The position numbers and the translations under genes are program-made. This document shows, piece by piece, positions 8,943-18,211 of a stretch of DNA of 64,000 nucleotides. Source of the DNA: an uncultured Porphyromonadaceae bacterium (GTDB taxonomy: Bacteria > Bacteroidota > Bacteroidia > Bacteroidales > Muribaculaceae); the NCBI GenBank assembly GCA_902495075.1, contig CABUVO010000003.1:62001-126000 (forward strand), read 5' to 3'. Numbering within the stretch: the first letter of the stretch is position 1; every line of letters starts with the position of its first letter. The notes under the pieces are model-generated. The model was given only the letters and a program-made list of their open reading frames with translations. It did no database searches and was not told the DNA's origin.

Positions 8943-11567
8943 CTATTTTATCTGGGAGCGGAGGCGACTCTTAAAGCCGTCACTGATGATTGGCATGGCA
9001 TCCGTCACGTTATAGAGATTTGCGCGGTTCTCGTCGAAGTTCTTAAGATACATGCCGATGTTAGCAGGATCTTCAAGTATGAAGTTCGGGCACTGCGAAA
9101 CCTTCAGATATTCCTCCGGAAGCATCTTCATCCCTTCTCCGTGCATTCCCTGCTCTTCCTTGAAGAGAACGGTCAGATCCTTGCAACGATTGAAGATTCC
9201 TTTCTTGCCGTAGAGCTGCTGAGATTCTCCATTGCCTTCATCGTATATCAACTCCACCTCTATATCCTTATTCACAGGAAGAGCTTCAGTATATACCACG
9301 GGCTGCAATGAATAACCGTCGTAGGTCCAGTTGCCGGCTTCCGGGAAACGGGAATATTTGTATTCCTTGCCGTCTACCAAAACCTTGCTCGGAGGCAATG
9401 TTGCCGGGAAGCGCAACTCGTAACTTCTCGCTGCAGGAGCGTCCTTATAAGATCCTTCCCTTGCTGCAATCTTTACCTTCTGACTGTTTGCAGCCATTGT
9501 TTTGGAAACATTGGTAATCGCAAACGATTTGTCATAATCATTGGAGATTCCGTCATCTTCATAGTGGCGCAATGTTCCGTCGGCTCCCGGGATGAAGGTA
9601 AGTACAAGTGTATCACAAGGCATCTGAAGGTTCTTCACCTTATCGGGATTCATCGGGATGATTGCACCTGCCTTCACATAGAACGGATTTTCCGACAATG
9701 TGTATTCCAGTACCTTCTCATTGTTACCTTCTATCATTTCCCCTGTGGCAAAATCATACCACTTTCCTTCAGGGAACCAGATCTTACGTTCGGCAAGTCC
9801 TGAAACGGTATCGACCGGATTACCAATGGGTGCCGTCATGATATCCGAACCAAAGAAGAACTGCTCTGGATGATTGTATGCCTCCGCAAGAGCGGGATAC
9901 TCATAATACATCGGACGCGTCATGGCAACACCCGTGTCATAGTTTTCACGTGCAGCATTGTAGATATAAGGTGCGAGAGCATATCTCAGCTTAAGGGCAT
10001 CACGCATGTCAAACATATAATCCGGGAACGCCCAGAAATAGCGGATGATATTGCGGTCTTTTGTGGAGTGGGTCTTGAAGATCGGAGTGAACACGCCATA
10101 CTGCAACCAGCGGAGATAAAGTTCCGGATCTGTTACACCGGGTTTATTCTTGAACATGTGTCCGCCGATGTCATGACCCCAGTAGCCGTAATTCACGTTT
10201 GAGGCGGTCGAAGTGAAATAAGGGAGGAATTTCAGAGTCTCCCACGAAATGAACGTATCGCCCGAGAATCCGAGTGGATAGCGGTGACTGCCAAGTCCTC
10301 CCCAGCGGTGATAGATGAAGGGACGCTCGTTGCCGGCTTTCTCTTTGGCATGATTGAAGAAGACATGGTTAAGCCAGAACGTATTTGACAATCCGGGGGT
10401 AAACTTCGATTCCTTCCACTGCTGCCAGTCGAGCCACCAGAAATCAACGCCATCGCGCTCCATCGGTTCGAGCACGGTCTTGAAATAAGAGTCAGCCCAT
10501 TTTGTCTCGTCGATATGGAAAGGCACACTATTTGTGGTATCCTTCCACTGATAGTCCTTTACAAAATCCTTGTATGCCGCCTCATATGGCTGAATCCCGG
10601 AGGCAGGATGAAGGTTTAGCGCGGTTTTCAGGTTCTCTTTCTTCACCCATTTCAAGAAATTCTGCGGATTTGGGAAAAGTTCCTTCTGCCATGTATACCC
10701 GGTCCAGCCTATACGCTGTCCGTATTCATCCTTGGCGGAATTCTTCGACTTGAGACCGAACGTATCATGCCAGTCCATGTCAACGATAAGCACGTCAAGA
10801 GGCATATCCATCGACTTGAGTTTGTCCACAAGATCCTTGAACTCATTGTCGGAATATTGCCAGTAGCGGCTCCACCAGTAGCCGAAAGTATATTTGGGAG
10901 GGAGGGGAGCCCTGCCTGCCACCTTCTGATAGTCGGCAAGAGCCTGTTTGTAATCATTGCCATAAGCAAAAAGATAGAGATCCCGACGGTTACCTTCCGG
11001 ACGCACCGTCACCCACTCTTTCCAATGAGAATCGTCAGGAACAAGAATATGATTCTTGCTGTCATCAACCAATGCCCAGCCGTTTCTTGATACGATACCC
11101 TGTTCAAGTGGACCATTCTTAAGATTATATCCATCGGCACCATCGAGCGTGCGGCATGTGCCTAAAAGATTTCCATCGTCAGTCATTCCGGGACACCACA
11201 CAATCTGTTTCTTCCCATCCTTGATCTTAACTTCAAGATTCTTTTCATTGAATTCTTTTCCGTCATTGTTATAACGTAGGGTCAGGAAATCGGTGGTGAT
11301 GTTGGTCTTGTTTCCCTTCTGAGCGACCTTAAATCTGGGCACCGGAAGATTGCGGTTCACGAACGTCAGCGACTTGCTGTCTTCAAATTTCCCGTCATCG
11401 CTCCATTCCATACGGATAAGACGCGGAGTCAACACGGTGAAACGTGCATTCCCCGCAACCACAACAGCCTTGTCGTCAGCCTTCGGATTCTGAACCTCCG
11501 AAGTATTGGCGAGCATTGTCGGCAATGTTAACACAGCCATAATCATGGCAATCAGAAATTGTTTCAT
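8943..11567 (-). CDS. Exported GH31 alpha-glycosidase (alpha-glucosidase-like)
   Basis: An 874-residue exported enzyme with a signal peptide ending near residue 20. It has an N-terminal beta-sandwich (GNARFTVLTPRLIRMEWS), a TIM barrel beginning near PPKYTFGYWWSRYWQY, a proximal C-terminal sheet (ENPFYVKAGAIIPM) and extra C-terminal sequence of about 80 residues. Family position suggests Asp380 in FWWLDWQQW as nucleophile and Asp466 in GHDIGGHM as acid/base. The nucleophile motif departs from the common WxDMNE, so the exact specificity is open. It begins 21 bases after the pullulanase stop, which favours alpha-glucan oligosaccharides released by the debranching enzyme as substrates. Confidence 0.9.
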   Translation of the reverse strand: MKQFLIAMIMAVLTLPTMLANTSEVQNPKADDKAVVVAGNARFTVLTPRLIRMEWSDDGKFEDSKSLTFVNRNLPVPRFKVAQKGNKTNITTDFLTLRYNNDGKEFNEKNLEVKIKDGKKQIVWCPGMTDDGNLLGTCRTLDGADGYNLKNGPLEQGIVSRNGWALVDDSKNHILVPDDSHWKEWVTVRPEGNRRDLYLFAYGNDYKQALADYQKVAGRAPLPPKYTFGYWWSRYWQYSDNEFKDLVDKLKSMDMPLDVLIVDMDWHDTFGLKSKNSAKDEYGQRIGWTGYTWQKELFPNPQNFLKWVKKENLKTALNLHPASGIQPYEAAYKDFVKDYQWKDTTNSVPFHIDETKWADSYFKTVLEPMERDGVDFWWLDWQQWKESKFTPGLSNTFWLNHVFFNHAKEKAGNERPFIYHRWGGLGSHRYPLGFSGDTFISWETLKFLPYFTSTASNVNYGYWGHDIGGHMFKNKPGVTDPELYLRWLQYGVFTPIFKTHSTKDRNIIRYFWAFPDYMFDMRDALKLRYALAPYIYNAARENYDTGVAMTRPMYYEYPALAEAYNHPEQFFFGSDIMTAPIGNPVDTVSGLAERKIWFPEGKWYDFATGEMIEGNNEKVLEYTLSENPFYVKAGAIIPMNPDKVKNLQMPCDTLVLTFIPGADGTLRHYEDDGISNDYDKSFAITNVSKTMAANSQKVKIAAREGSYKDAPAARSYELRFPATLPPSKVLVDGKEYKYSRFPEAGNWTYDGYSLQPVVYTEALPVNKDIEVELIYDEGNGESQQLYGKKGIFNRCKDLTVLFKEEQGMHGEGMKMLPEEYLKVSQCPNFILEDPANIGMYLKNFDENRANLYNVTDAMPIISDGFKSRLRSQIK

Positions 11568-11588
11568 TTAGTTAGGTATTGATAGATA

Positions 11589-13631
11589 TTAATTTCTTAA
11601 AATTAATGCAGAGTACGGAGCAAGTTCAACCTTGCCACCGTTGAAGAGCGTAGTCTCCGCCGGATCGGTAAACTTTCCGTCTTTAGCCACAATCACCCAT
11701 TTTCCCTTCTTCACATTGACGGTTTGAGGATTGGATGCGCCATTGAATATTACCTTTATCTCCTTCCATTCATCGCCATTGGCGTTATCTTTCAGGGAGT
11801 AAGAGATAAGGTTGGGAGTCTTCTTGGAATCTATCTTATCGAATACAAGATGACGGGCAATATCCTCAGCAGAAGTCATGCGGAAAGCAGGATGCTCCTT
11901 ACGCAATTTGATAAGATTCTGATAATATTCAAAAAGATCCTTATACTTCGCTTTGTTGCTCCAGTCGATGGCATTTATCGAATCGGGGCTCTTATATGAA
12001 TTATGAACACTTTTCTTATCGCGGAAAACCTCCTCGCCGGCAAACATAAACGGTGTGCCCTGCGAAGTAAACACTATTGTCTGTGCAAGTTTGGCGGCAT
12101 TCAACATATTCTCCTCGCTCTCGCCAGCCATCGATTTCTTGAGCTTGTCGGTGAGGCAAAGGTCATCGTGACACGACACATAGTTCACAATCATCTCCGG
12201 AGACTTCGCATACGCGAATTTGGAATTGTTTCCTTTCGAATAATCCACCTGCGGATGCGCCGTGGCAGCAACAATACCAATCTTCACTGTCTCTTCAAGA
12301 CCCGGCTTGCCCGTAGCAAAACCGCGATCCGCGGCGTCAGTATAATGACCTTTCACGGCATCACGCAAATCATCTGAGAAAACTGCGATATCTGTCATCT
12401 TCGATACATTCTCCTTCAATGCGCGGCGATCCTTGGCAAGTGGTGAATCCCCCGCTGTCCAACCCTCTCCATATACGAATATGGAAGGATTGATCTTCTT
12501 CAACTCGGCGGCTACACGGTTCATTGTCTCTGTGTCGTGAATAGCCATGAGGTCGAAACGGAAACCGTCGATATGATATTCGTCAGCCCAGTATTTCACG
12601 GAATTCACGATATAATCGGAAGTCTGTTTTAGGTCGGAAGATGTTTCGTTACCACAACCTGAAGCATCCGAATATTTGCCGTCATCCCAATGACGGTAGT
12701 AGTAACCGGGAGCTGTGAGTTCAAAATTCGAACCATCGTTTTCTGCCGTATGGTTGTACACCACATCCATGATCACGCCAATTCCGGCATCATGAAGAGC
12801 CTTTATCATCTCCTTCATCTCACGCACACGGGTAGCGGGATCAGACGGATTTGTGGAATACGATCCCTCGGGAGCATTATAGTTCTGCGGATCATACCCC
12901 CAGTTATAGGTATTTTTCTGTAGGTTGGTTTCGTCTACAGAATTATAGTCATAAGACGGAAGAATGTGCACATGCGTAACGCCCAACTCTTTGAGATGAT
13001 CGATACCGGTTTTCTCTCCCTGCGGAGAAGTTGTGCCCGGCTCGGTGAGAGCAAGGAACTTTCCTTTGTTAGCGATTCCGGATGAGGGATGCATCGACAT
13101 GTCGCGATGATGCATCTCATACACAATCACATCTGAAAAATTCTTCACTTCCGGACCTTTATCGCTGTTCCATCCATCGGGATTAGTCTTTGCAAAATCT
13201 ATGATTGCTGCGCGTTTACCATTCACTCCAACAGCTTTTGCCCACACACCGGGTGTCTCGGCAAGCCATTTACCGTTATGCTTCACCTTGAAGGTGTAGA
13301 ATTTGCCATAAAGCTGTTCCGGCACGGAAGCTGTCCATGTGCCCGTTGCGGCATCCTGCTTCATGGGAAGCGTCTTGTAAGCAGCGCCCGTGTGACCATT
13401 GTCATAAAGATTCACCACAACATCCTGAGCCTTCGGACTCCAAAGACGGAAATGGGTACCCGAAGCATTCACGGTGAGTTCAAGGTCATCACCGGAATAC
13501 GTAGGATAATCCACAAATTGCGCATCATACGCACTTTGCGCAAAAGCAGGCACACAATTAATATTTCCCAAAGGTAAAATCAAACCGATTGCGGCTGTCA
13601 TGGCTATTAGGTTTCTTTTAGATCTCATCAT
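11589..13631 (-). CDS. pulA: Type I pullulanase (GH13, alpha-1,6 debranching)
   Basis: Hydrolyses alpha-1,6 branches in pullulan, starch or glycogen fragments. The N-terminal CBM48-like domain (THFRLWSPKAQDVVVNLYD) precedes the pullulanase signature YNWGYDPQNYNAPEGSY. The GH13 regions are DVVYNHT, GFRFDLMAIHD (nucleophile Asp360), YGEGW (acid/base Glu389) and SCHDD. The start at 13631 (MMRSKRNLIAMTAA) gives a normal signal peptide ending at AFAQ. A frame-open ATG at 13673 would add 14 residues encoded by the end of a repeat element and is less likely. It heads a two-gene operon with GH31. Confidence 0.94.
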   Translation of the reverse strand: MMRSKRNLIAMTAAIGLILPLGNINCVPAFAQSAYDAQFVDYPTYSGDDLELTVNASGTHFRLWSPKAQDVVVNLYDNGHTGAAYKTLPMKQDAATGTWTASVPEQLYGKFYTFKVKHNGKWLAETPGVWAKAVGVNGKRAAIIDFAKTNPDGWNSDKGPEVKNFSDVIVYEMHHRDMSMHPSSGIANKGKFLALTEPGTTSPQGEKTGIDHLKELGVTHVHILPSYDYNSVDETNLQKNTYNWGYDPQNYNAPEGSYSTNPSDPATRVREMKEMIKALHDAGIGVIMDVVYNHTAENDGSNFELTAPGYYYRHWDDGKYSDASGCGNETSSDLKQTSDYIVNSVKYWADEYHIDGFRFDLMAIHDTETMNRVAAELKKINPSIFVYGEGWTAGDSPLAKDRRALKENVSKMTDIAVFSDDLRDAVKGHYTDAADRGFATGKPGLEETVKIGIVAATAHPQVDYSKGNNSKFAYAKSPEMIVNYVSCHDDLCLTDKLKKSMAGESEENMLNAAKLAQTIVFTSQGTPFMFAGEEVFRDKKSVHNSYKSPDSINAIDWSNKAKYKDLFEYYQNLIKLRKEHPAFRMTSAEDIARHLVFDKIDSKKTPNLISYSLKDNANGDEWKEIKVIFNGASNPQTVNVKKGKWVIVAKDGKFTDPAETTLFNGGKVELAPYSALILRN

Positions 13632-13650
13632 GTATTTGAATTTGTTAGTT

Positions 13651-13824
13651 AATTTAAGTTTCGCAAGCTTCAACTTAAAGTTTAAGAGTTCATAAGTTTA
13701 AAAGTTTATCTGGTTTGATTCGAATTGGATTCTATATTAACATTGCGGCAAACAAATAAACTTATAAACTGCGCACTGCGCGATAAACTTATAAACTTCA
13801 ACTTCCGCTTGCGAAAGTTGAATT
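13651..13824 (-). repeat. Palindromic intergenic repeat, family 2, copy A
   Basis: About 174 bases, in minus orientation relative to copies B (20731-20904) and C (32935-33106). The ends carry inverted AACTTTCGCAAGC/GCTTGCGAAACTT. Inside are GCGCAGTGCGC and repeated AAACTTATAAACTT-like words; the central 40 bases differ between copies. Here the element fills most of the predicted pulA leader, ending 20 bases before its start codon. The 223-base gap 13674-13896 otherwise holds only the pulA promoter. Confidence 0.85.
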
Positions 13825-13837
13825 AGTTAAGCATTGG

Positions 13838-13869
13838 CAAATATAATAATTATTTACCCAAGTAGCAAA
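13838..13869 (-). promoter_or_regulatory. Canonical Bacteroidota promoter of pulA
   Basis: The minus strand has TTTG (13869-13866), a 20-base spacer, then TATATTTG (13845-13838). Spacing and sequence are perfect for the primary sigma factor of Bacteroidota. The predicted leader of about 200 bases includes repeat copy A. The insertion sequence starts 27 bases upstream of the -33 box. Confidence 0.8.
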
Positions 13870-13896
13870 ACTATTTCTTTTTATCGACCGATTGTC

Positions 13897-15443
13897 CACG
13901 GCTCTTTCATTTAAAAATGCCTTGTCCTTCCGAATAACCTGTTATTTTATAGAGTAGGATGTCTGAATGGGGAAGGGTGGCTTCCGTATTCATATCTCTG
14001 ATTTTCAGTAAAATAAGTGGTGTAAAAATTTGGTCAAGTGGCCAAATTTTCGTAACTTTATAGGTGATAATCAAACAGTTATGAATAAAAACAAGCCACT
14101 CGACCAAGTATGTTCGACCGGCGCAAATGCGCTCAATCTGATTTCAAAATTAGTAAATAAATCTGAATTCAACGGCAGTATCCTGGAAAGACTGATGGAT
14201 TTCGCCGGTTCCGTCCCCGATTTCCGCAGGTCCGACAAAGGAAATATCCGTCATCGGCTTGATGACATCATCATTCTGATGATATTTGGCCGTGCCTGCG
14301 GTTGTGCCGCCCGCGCCGATATAATAGAGTTCTGTCGTCATAACATCAATAAGTTCCGTAAAATTAAGATGTTCAGGAACGGCATACCCTCGGAGTCGAC
14401 CCTATGCCGTGTTGAAAACGGAATCAATGACCTGGCTATGGCAGACAGGATGCAGGAATTTGTCGAGGCCTTCCATGCCGAACTGCTCGGCTCTGACGGT
14501 GAAGGAGAGATAATATGCATTGACGGCAAGTCCGAGCGCGGTACAGTCCTGATGAACGGACGCAATCCGGATATAGTGTCGGCATATTCTTTCAATACCG
14601 GCATCACATTGGCGACCGAGGCCTGTCAGGAAAAAAGCAACGAGATAAAGGCTGTGCCGCAGCTTATTGACAAAATCGACATATCCGGAAAGATCGTAAC
14701 CGCAGACGCCATGTCCATGCAGAAGGACATAATCGACAGAATCAGGGAGCAAGGCGGAGACTTCCTGATAGAGCTCAAGGCCAACCAGCGCTCCCTGCGC
14801 TACGGCGTGGAAGACAGGCTTGAGGGGCTCACACCGGTTTATACATATACCGAAGGGCCCGAACTCGGACACGGCAGAATCGAGACCCGGACTTACCGTA
14901 TCTACGACGGTCTTGAGGTTATAGCGGACAAAGAGAAGTGGGGCGGCAATATGACGATTATTGAATATGAAGCCCGAACAGCAAGGAAATCAACAGGCGC
15001 GCATACCTCCGAAAAAAGGTTGTATGTAAGCAGTCTGCCAACCGACACGCCGGTTCTCGGGGCATATGTGCGGAACCACTGGTCAATAGAGAGTATGCAC
15101 TGGGGACTGGACGTCAATCTCCTGCAAGACAGCATAAAACGGAAGTCACCCAAAGCTGCCCGCAATCTTGACACCATCCAGAGAATAGTCCTCTCGGTAT
15201 TCTCCATATGGAAAGGACTTCGCAAAAAGCGCTCCGACAAAAGAAAAGGAATGGCGGAACTGATGAGACATGTCTCTATGAGCTTTACTCGACTACTTCG
15301 TTTTCTGAGCCAAAAATGAAAAAAATTAGATTTTGACAAGAAGATAAATTACTGACATACAACATCAATAAAATTACCCGATTCGCATTGAACCGGGTAA
15401 GGGGATTTTTGTCAACTCTTTATTTTTAAATGAAAGAGCCGTG
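13897..15443 (+). mobile_element. Intact ISAs1-family insertion sequence
   Basis: The 1,547-base element has 22-base perfect terminal inverted repeats starting CACGGCTCTTTCATTT (13897-13918 and 15422-15443). It is flanked by a perfect 10-base direct repeat ACCGATTGTC (13887-13896 and 15444-15453), the target duplication expected for this family. It contains one full transposase, a promoter-like TAACTTTA at 14053 next to the palindrome AAATTTGG/CCAAATTT (14026-14049), and an internal hairpin TTACCCG/CGGGTAA near 15375-15401 after the gene. Intact ends, duplication and reading frame indicate a recent insertion. Removing it restores continuous sequence upstream of the pulA promoter. Confidence 0.95.
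14081..15319 (+). CDS. ISAs1-family DDE transposase
   Basis: A 412-residue transposase catalysing cut-and-paste movement of the surrounding element. An N-terminal region (LMDFAGSVPDFRRSDKG, then HRLDDIIILMIFGRACGC) is typical of ISAs1/H-repeat proteins. The DDE triad fits Asp148 in ICIDGKSERG, Asp209 in VTADAM and Glu337 in NHWSIESMHW, with a downstream LDV. The ATG at 14081 follows the promoter-like element; an upstream in-frame ATG at 14030 lies inside the palindrome and before that promoter, so it is unlikely. The frame is intact. Confidence 0.93.
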   Translation: MNKNKPLDQVCSTGANALNLISKLVNKSEFNGSILERLMDFAGSVPDFRRSDKGNIRHRLDDIIILMIFGRACGCAARADIIEFCRHNINKFRKIKMFRNGIPSESTLCRVENGINDLAMADRMQEFVEAFHAELLGSDGEGEIICIDGKSERGTVLMNGRNPDIVSAYSFNTGITLATEACQEKSNEIKAVPQLIDKIDISGKIVTADAMSMQKDIIDRIREQGGDFLIELKANQRSLRYGVEDRLEGLTPVYTYTEGPELGHGRIETRTYRIYDGLEVIADKEKWGGNMTIIEYEARTARKSTGAHTSEKRLYVSSLPTDTPVLGAYVRNHWSIESMHWGLDVNLLQDSIKRKSPKAARNLDTIQRIVLSVFSIWKGLRKKRSDKRKGMAELMRHVSMSFTRLLRFLSQK

Positions 15444-15675
15444 ACCGATTGTCAATAATGTTAAATGTTAGAGGGAATAGGTTAAAGGTAAATTGGCACG
15501 CCTCAACAACCAAAGCCAACCTCCTATTCAGCCCCTCGTCAACATCAAGATGCTTCAGTGCCGTTTCAAATTTAACATTTCACATTAAAAATTAAAAATT
15601 AGTTTAAAACCAAATCCGAGGGATTGTTGTTTCAAAATTAGCTAATTAATATAAACCTCTAACAAGATCTGATTT

Positions 15676-16185
15676 ATGGAAACTGTTAATTTCAAAGGCA
15701 CACCGGTGAAACTTTCCGGTGAACTTCCGGCTGTGGGCAGTGAAGCTCCCCTCTTCACACTCGTTGGACAAGACCTCGCTGATATATCTCTCAAGGATTT
15801 GCGCGGCAAACGGGTAGTGCTCAATATATTCCCAAGTCTTGACACAGACGTATGCGCTGCTTCAGTGCGTCGTTTCAACAAAGAGGCGGCAGAACTTGAC
15901 AACACAGTTGTGCTTTGCGTCTCAGAAGACCTCCCCTTTGCCGCTGCGAGGTTCTGCACCATCAACGGCATTGAGAATGTTTTCACAGCCTCCGGCTTCC
16001 GCTCCGATTTCGGCAAGGAATATGGTGTAGTTATTGAAGAGGGTCCCTTACGCGGACTGTATGCCCGAGCACTTGTTGTGATTGACGAGAACGGTAAAGT
16101 CATCGGCACATCCCTCTGCAAAGAGATCACCGAAGAACCCGACTACACCTACGCCATCGATCTCCTGAAAAAAGAAAAATGCTGA
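15676..16185 (+). CDS. tpx: Thiol peroxidase Tpx
   Basis: A 169-residue cytoplasmic atypical 2-Cys peroxiredoxin that reduces peroxides using thioredoxin. The peroxidatic Cys60 sits in FPSLDTDVCAASVRRFN and the resolving Cys94 in AAARFC, the classical Tpx spacing. The length is normal for the family. It is monocistronic with its own terminator. The 232 bases between the insertion sequence and this gene show nothing beyond AT-rich sequence. Confidence 0.96.
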   Translation: METVNFKGTPVKLSGELPAVGSEAPLFTLVGQDLADISLKDLRGKRVVLNIFPSLDTDVCAASVRRFNKEAAELDNTVVLCVSEDLPFAAARFCTINGIENVFTASGFRSDFGKEYGVVIEEGPLRGLYARALVVIDENGKVIGTSLCKEITEEPDYTYAIDLLKKEKC

Positions 16186-16207
16186 CAGAGGCGCGGTGAC
16201 TTGACAG

Positions 16208-16249
16208 AAAACGGCAGGATTCACATTGTGATGATCCTGCCGTTTTTTA
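16208..16249 (+). terminator. Rho-independent terminator of tpx
   Basis: ACGGCAGGAT (16211-16220) pairs with ATCCTGCCGT (16234-16243) and is followed by TTTTT; an A-rich run on the other side may make it work in both directions. Confidence 0.88.
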
Positions 16250-16339
16250 ATTAAATTTACTACCCCTACCTAACGTCTCCGTTGTCTTAGAAATAAGGAA
16301 CTATTTAGATTTCTTACTTAACAGTTTATTAGACAACGT

Positions 16340-16347
16340 TAACTTTG
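16340..16347 (+). promoter_or_regulatory. Probable -7 promoter element of the GH36-esterase genes
   Basis: TAACTTTG matches TAnnTTTG only 10 bases before the ATG at 16358, so the mRNA would have a very short leader. No TTTG lies at -33. Confidence 0.45.
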
Positions 16348-16357
16348 AATATAATAT

Positions 16358-18181
16358 ATGAACGCTTTTTCAGTTTTTTGTTTAATCACCGCGCTGTCAT
16401 TGCCGGCAGCGGCAATGACAAAAAATATAACTACCCTAAGTGCCGGAGACGTGCAACTTTACTGCCCGAATCCCAATGGTTGGAATTTCTCCATATCCAA
16501 ACAGGACTCCGATGGATTTGAATCAATAAAAATTGAATTATCACATTCCGAACCCACATCTCCTCCTGCCTTTAACGTGAGTTTTTCAAAACCCTTAGGT
16601 GATGTGAGATACTTGTGGCATGCAAATGATGACGGCAGATGCGCTCTGTTGCCCTCCTGGTTGAAAAAATATCACAGCGACATAGCCTCCGGGATTCCAG
16701 TTTATACTTTCCTCAATAATTCCAATGCCAACCGTCTTACATTTGCCGTATCTGAGCCTTTCCGCAATATAGAAGCTGTTGCAGGCGCAGTAGAGGATGA
16801 TGCACTCATCGAAGGTAAACTTTCGTTTTTCTCAACACCGGAAGCCCCCATCACGTATTATTGCACAGAGATAAGATTCGAGGCCTCCAACCGCTTTTAC
16901 GGCGATGCAATAAAAGATGCAGTGAAATGGATTTCCGACAGATGCGGCATCACATCCGCCCCTGTACCAGACACCGCCTTTGATCCGCTCTATTCAACAT
17001 GGTATCAGTTTCATCAGCAAGTTAATGCCGAAGAAATTGAGAAAGAATGCTCTTTGGCAGCATCAATGGGAATGAAAACAATAATACTTGATGACGGATG
17101 GCAAACTGGTGACAATAACCGGGGTTATGCCTATTGCGGAGATTGGGAAGTGTATTCCGGGAAAATTCCGAATATGGCGCAGCACGTGAGAAATGTGCAT
17201 AACCTCGGTCTTAAGTATATGATATGGTATTCAGTGCCATTCATAGGGTTCAAGAGCAAAAGTCATGACCGGTTCAAAAATATGTATCTGACCAACCGAA
17301 ATGACAGAAACGTGCTCGATCCGCGCTTCCCTGAAGTAAGAGAATTCTTATGCAGCACCTACGAGAAAGCATTAAAAGACTGGGATGTCGATGGTTTTAA
17401 GCTTGATTTTATTGATGAATTTAAAATCAATGGAATTGATCCGGCAATAGAGCAAGGTTATGCGGGGAGAGATATCAAATCGTTGCCCGAAAGTGTTGAC
17501 ACCCTTATGACCCAGATTAGAAAGCGACTTGAAAAAATACGTCCTGATATTCTTATCGAGTTTCGACAAAAATATATCGGTCCGGCAATACGGCAATACG
17601 GTAATATGCTAAGAGCCAATGATTGCCCATGCGATGCACGAGGGAACAAATCGCGTATTGCATCGCTGCGTCTAACTTCCGGTAATACCGCAGTGCATTC
17701 CGACATGCTCGAATGGAATGTCACAGACACTCCCGAAACTGCTTCTCAACATATACTGTCTGCCATCTTCGGTGTGATTCAATACTCCATGAAGCTGCAG
17801 AAATTACCGGATTCACATAAAAAAATGATGAAACATTGGATTGATTTTTCTCAAAAACACCGCACAACTCTTCTGCACTCGGAATTTCGTCCATATTTTC
17901 CGCAATTAGGATATCCTGTCATCGAAGCTGAAAGCAAAAGTGAATTGATTATCGCCACATACGAATCAGACCGCATAATATCCCTAAAACCTACAGATAA
18001 AACAATTTACATACTGAATGCCACCGATAGCGGAGACATTCCTGTGGAATTGCAGTCCGGCTCAAAGCAGGCAGAGATATTCGATACTTTCGGCAATTCT
18101 ATACGAGCTTGTAAACTGCACCCTAGAATAAAAAGAATCAGCATTCCCATGGGAGGTTATATCGTGATTTCAAATGCTTAG
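16358..18181 (+). CDS. Exported GH36-like alpha-galactosidase
   Basis: A 607-residue exported enzyme; the signal peptide ends near SLPAAA (residue 19). After an N-terminal beta region, a TIM barrel shows FDPLYSTWYQFHQQV, TIILDDGWQTGD and KYMIWYSVPFIGF. The likely nucleophile is Asp350 in VDGFKLDFIDEF and the likely acid/base is Asp422 in RANDCPCD, the layout of clan GH-D (GH36/GH27). It would remove alpha-linked galactose from oligosaccharides; the neighbouring esterase starts 30 bases later. Other GH36 activities such as alpha-N-acetylgalactosaminidase are possible. Confidence 0.85.
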   Translation: MNAFSVFCLITALSLPAAAMTKNITTLSAGDVQLYCPNPNGWNFSISKQDSDGFESIKIELSHSEPTSPPAFNVSFSKPLGDVRYLWHANDDGRCALLPSWLKKYHSDIASGIPVYTFLNNSNANRLTFAVSEPFRNIEAVAGAVEDDALIEGKLSFFSTPEAPITYYCTEIRFEASNRFYGDAIKDAVKWISDRCGITSAPVPDTAFDPLYSTWYQFHQQVNAEEIEKECSLAASMGMKTIILDDGWQTGDNNRGYAYCGDWEVYSGKIPNMAQHVRNVHNLGLKYMIWYSVPFIGFKSKSHDRFKNMYLTNRNDRNVLDPRFPEVREFLCSTYEKALKDWDVDGFKLDFIDEFKINGIDPAIEQGYAGRDIKSLPESVDTLMTQIRKRLEKIRPDILIEFRQKYIGPAIRQYGNMLRANDCPCDARGNKSRIASLRLTSGNTAVHSDMLEWNVTDTPETASQHILSAIFGVIQYSMKLQKLPDSHKKMMKHWIDFSQKHRTTLLHSEFRPYFPQLGYPVIEAESKSELIIATYESDRIISLKPTDKTIYILNATDSGDIPVELQSGSKQAEIFDTFGNSIRACKLHPRIKRISIPMGGYIVISNA

Positions 18182-18211
18182 AAGTAGTTTCACAAAACAT
18201 CCATAGTCGTC

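Noticed and set aside
13907..14107. Minus-strand open frame at the left end of the insertion sequence
   Set aside because: It overlaps the terminal repeat and the transposase start; the element encodes one transposase on the plus strand.
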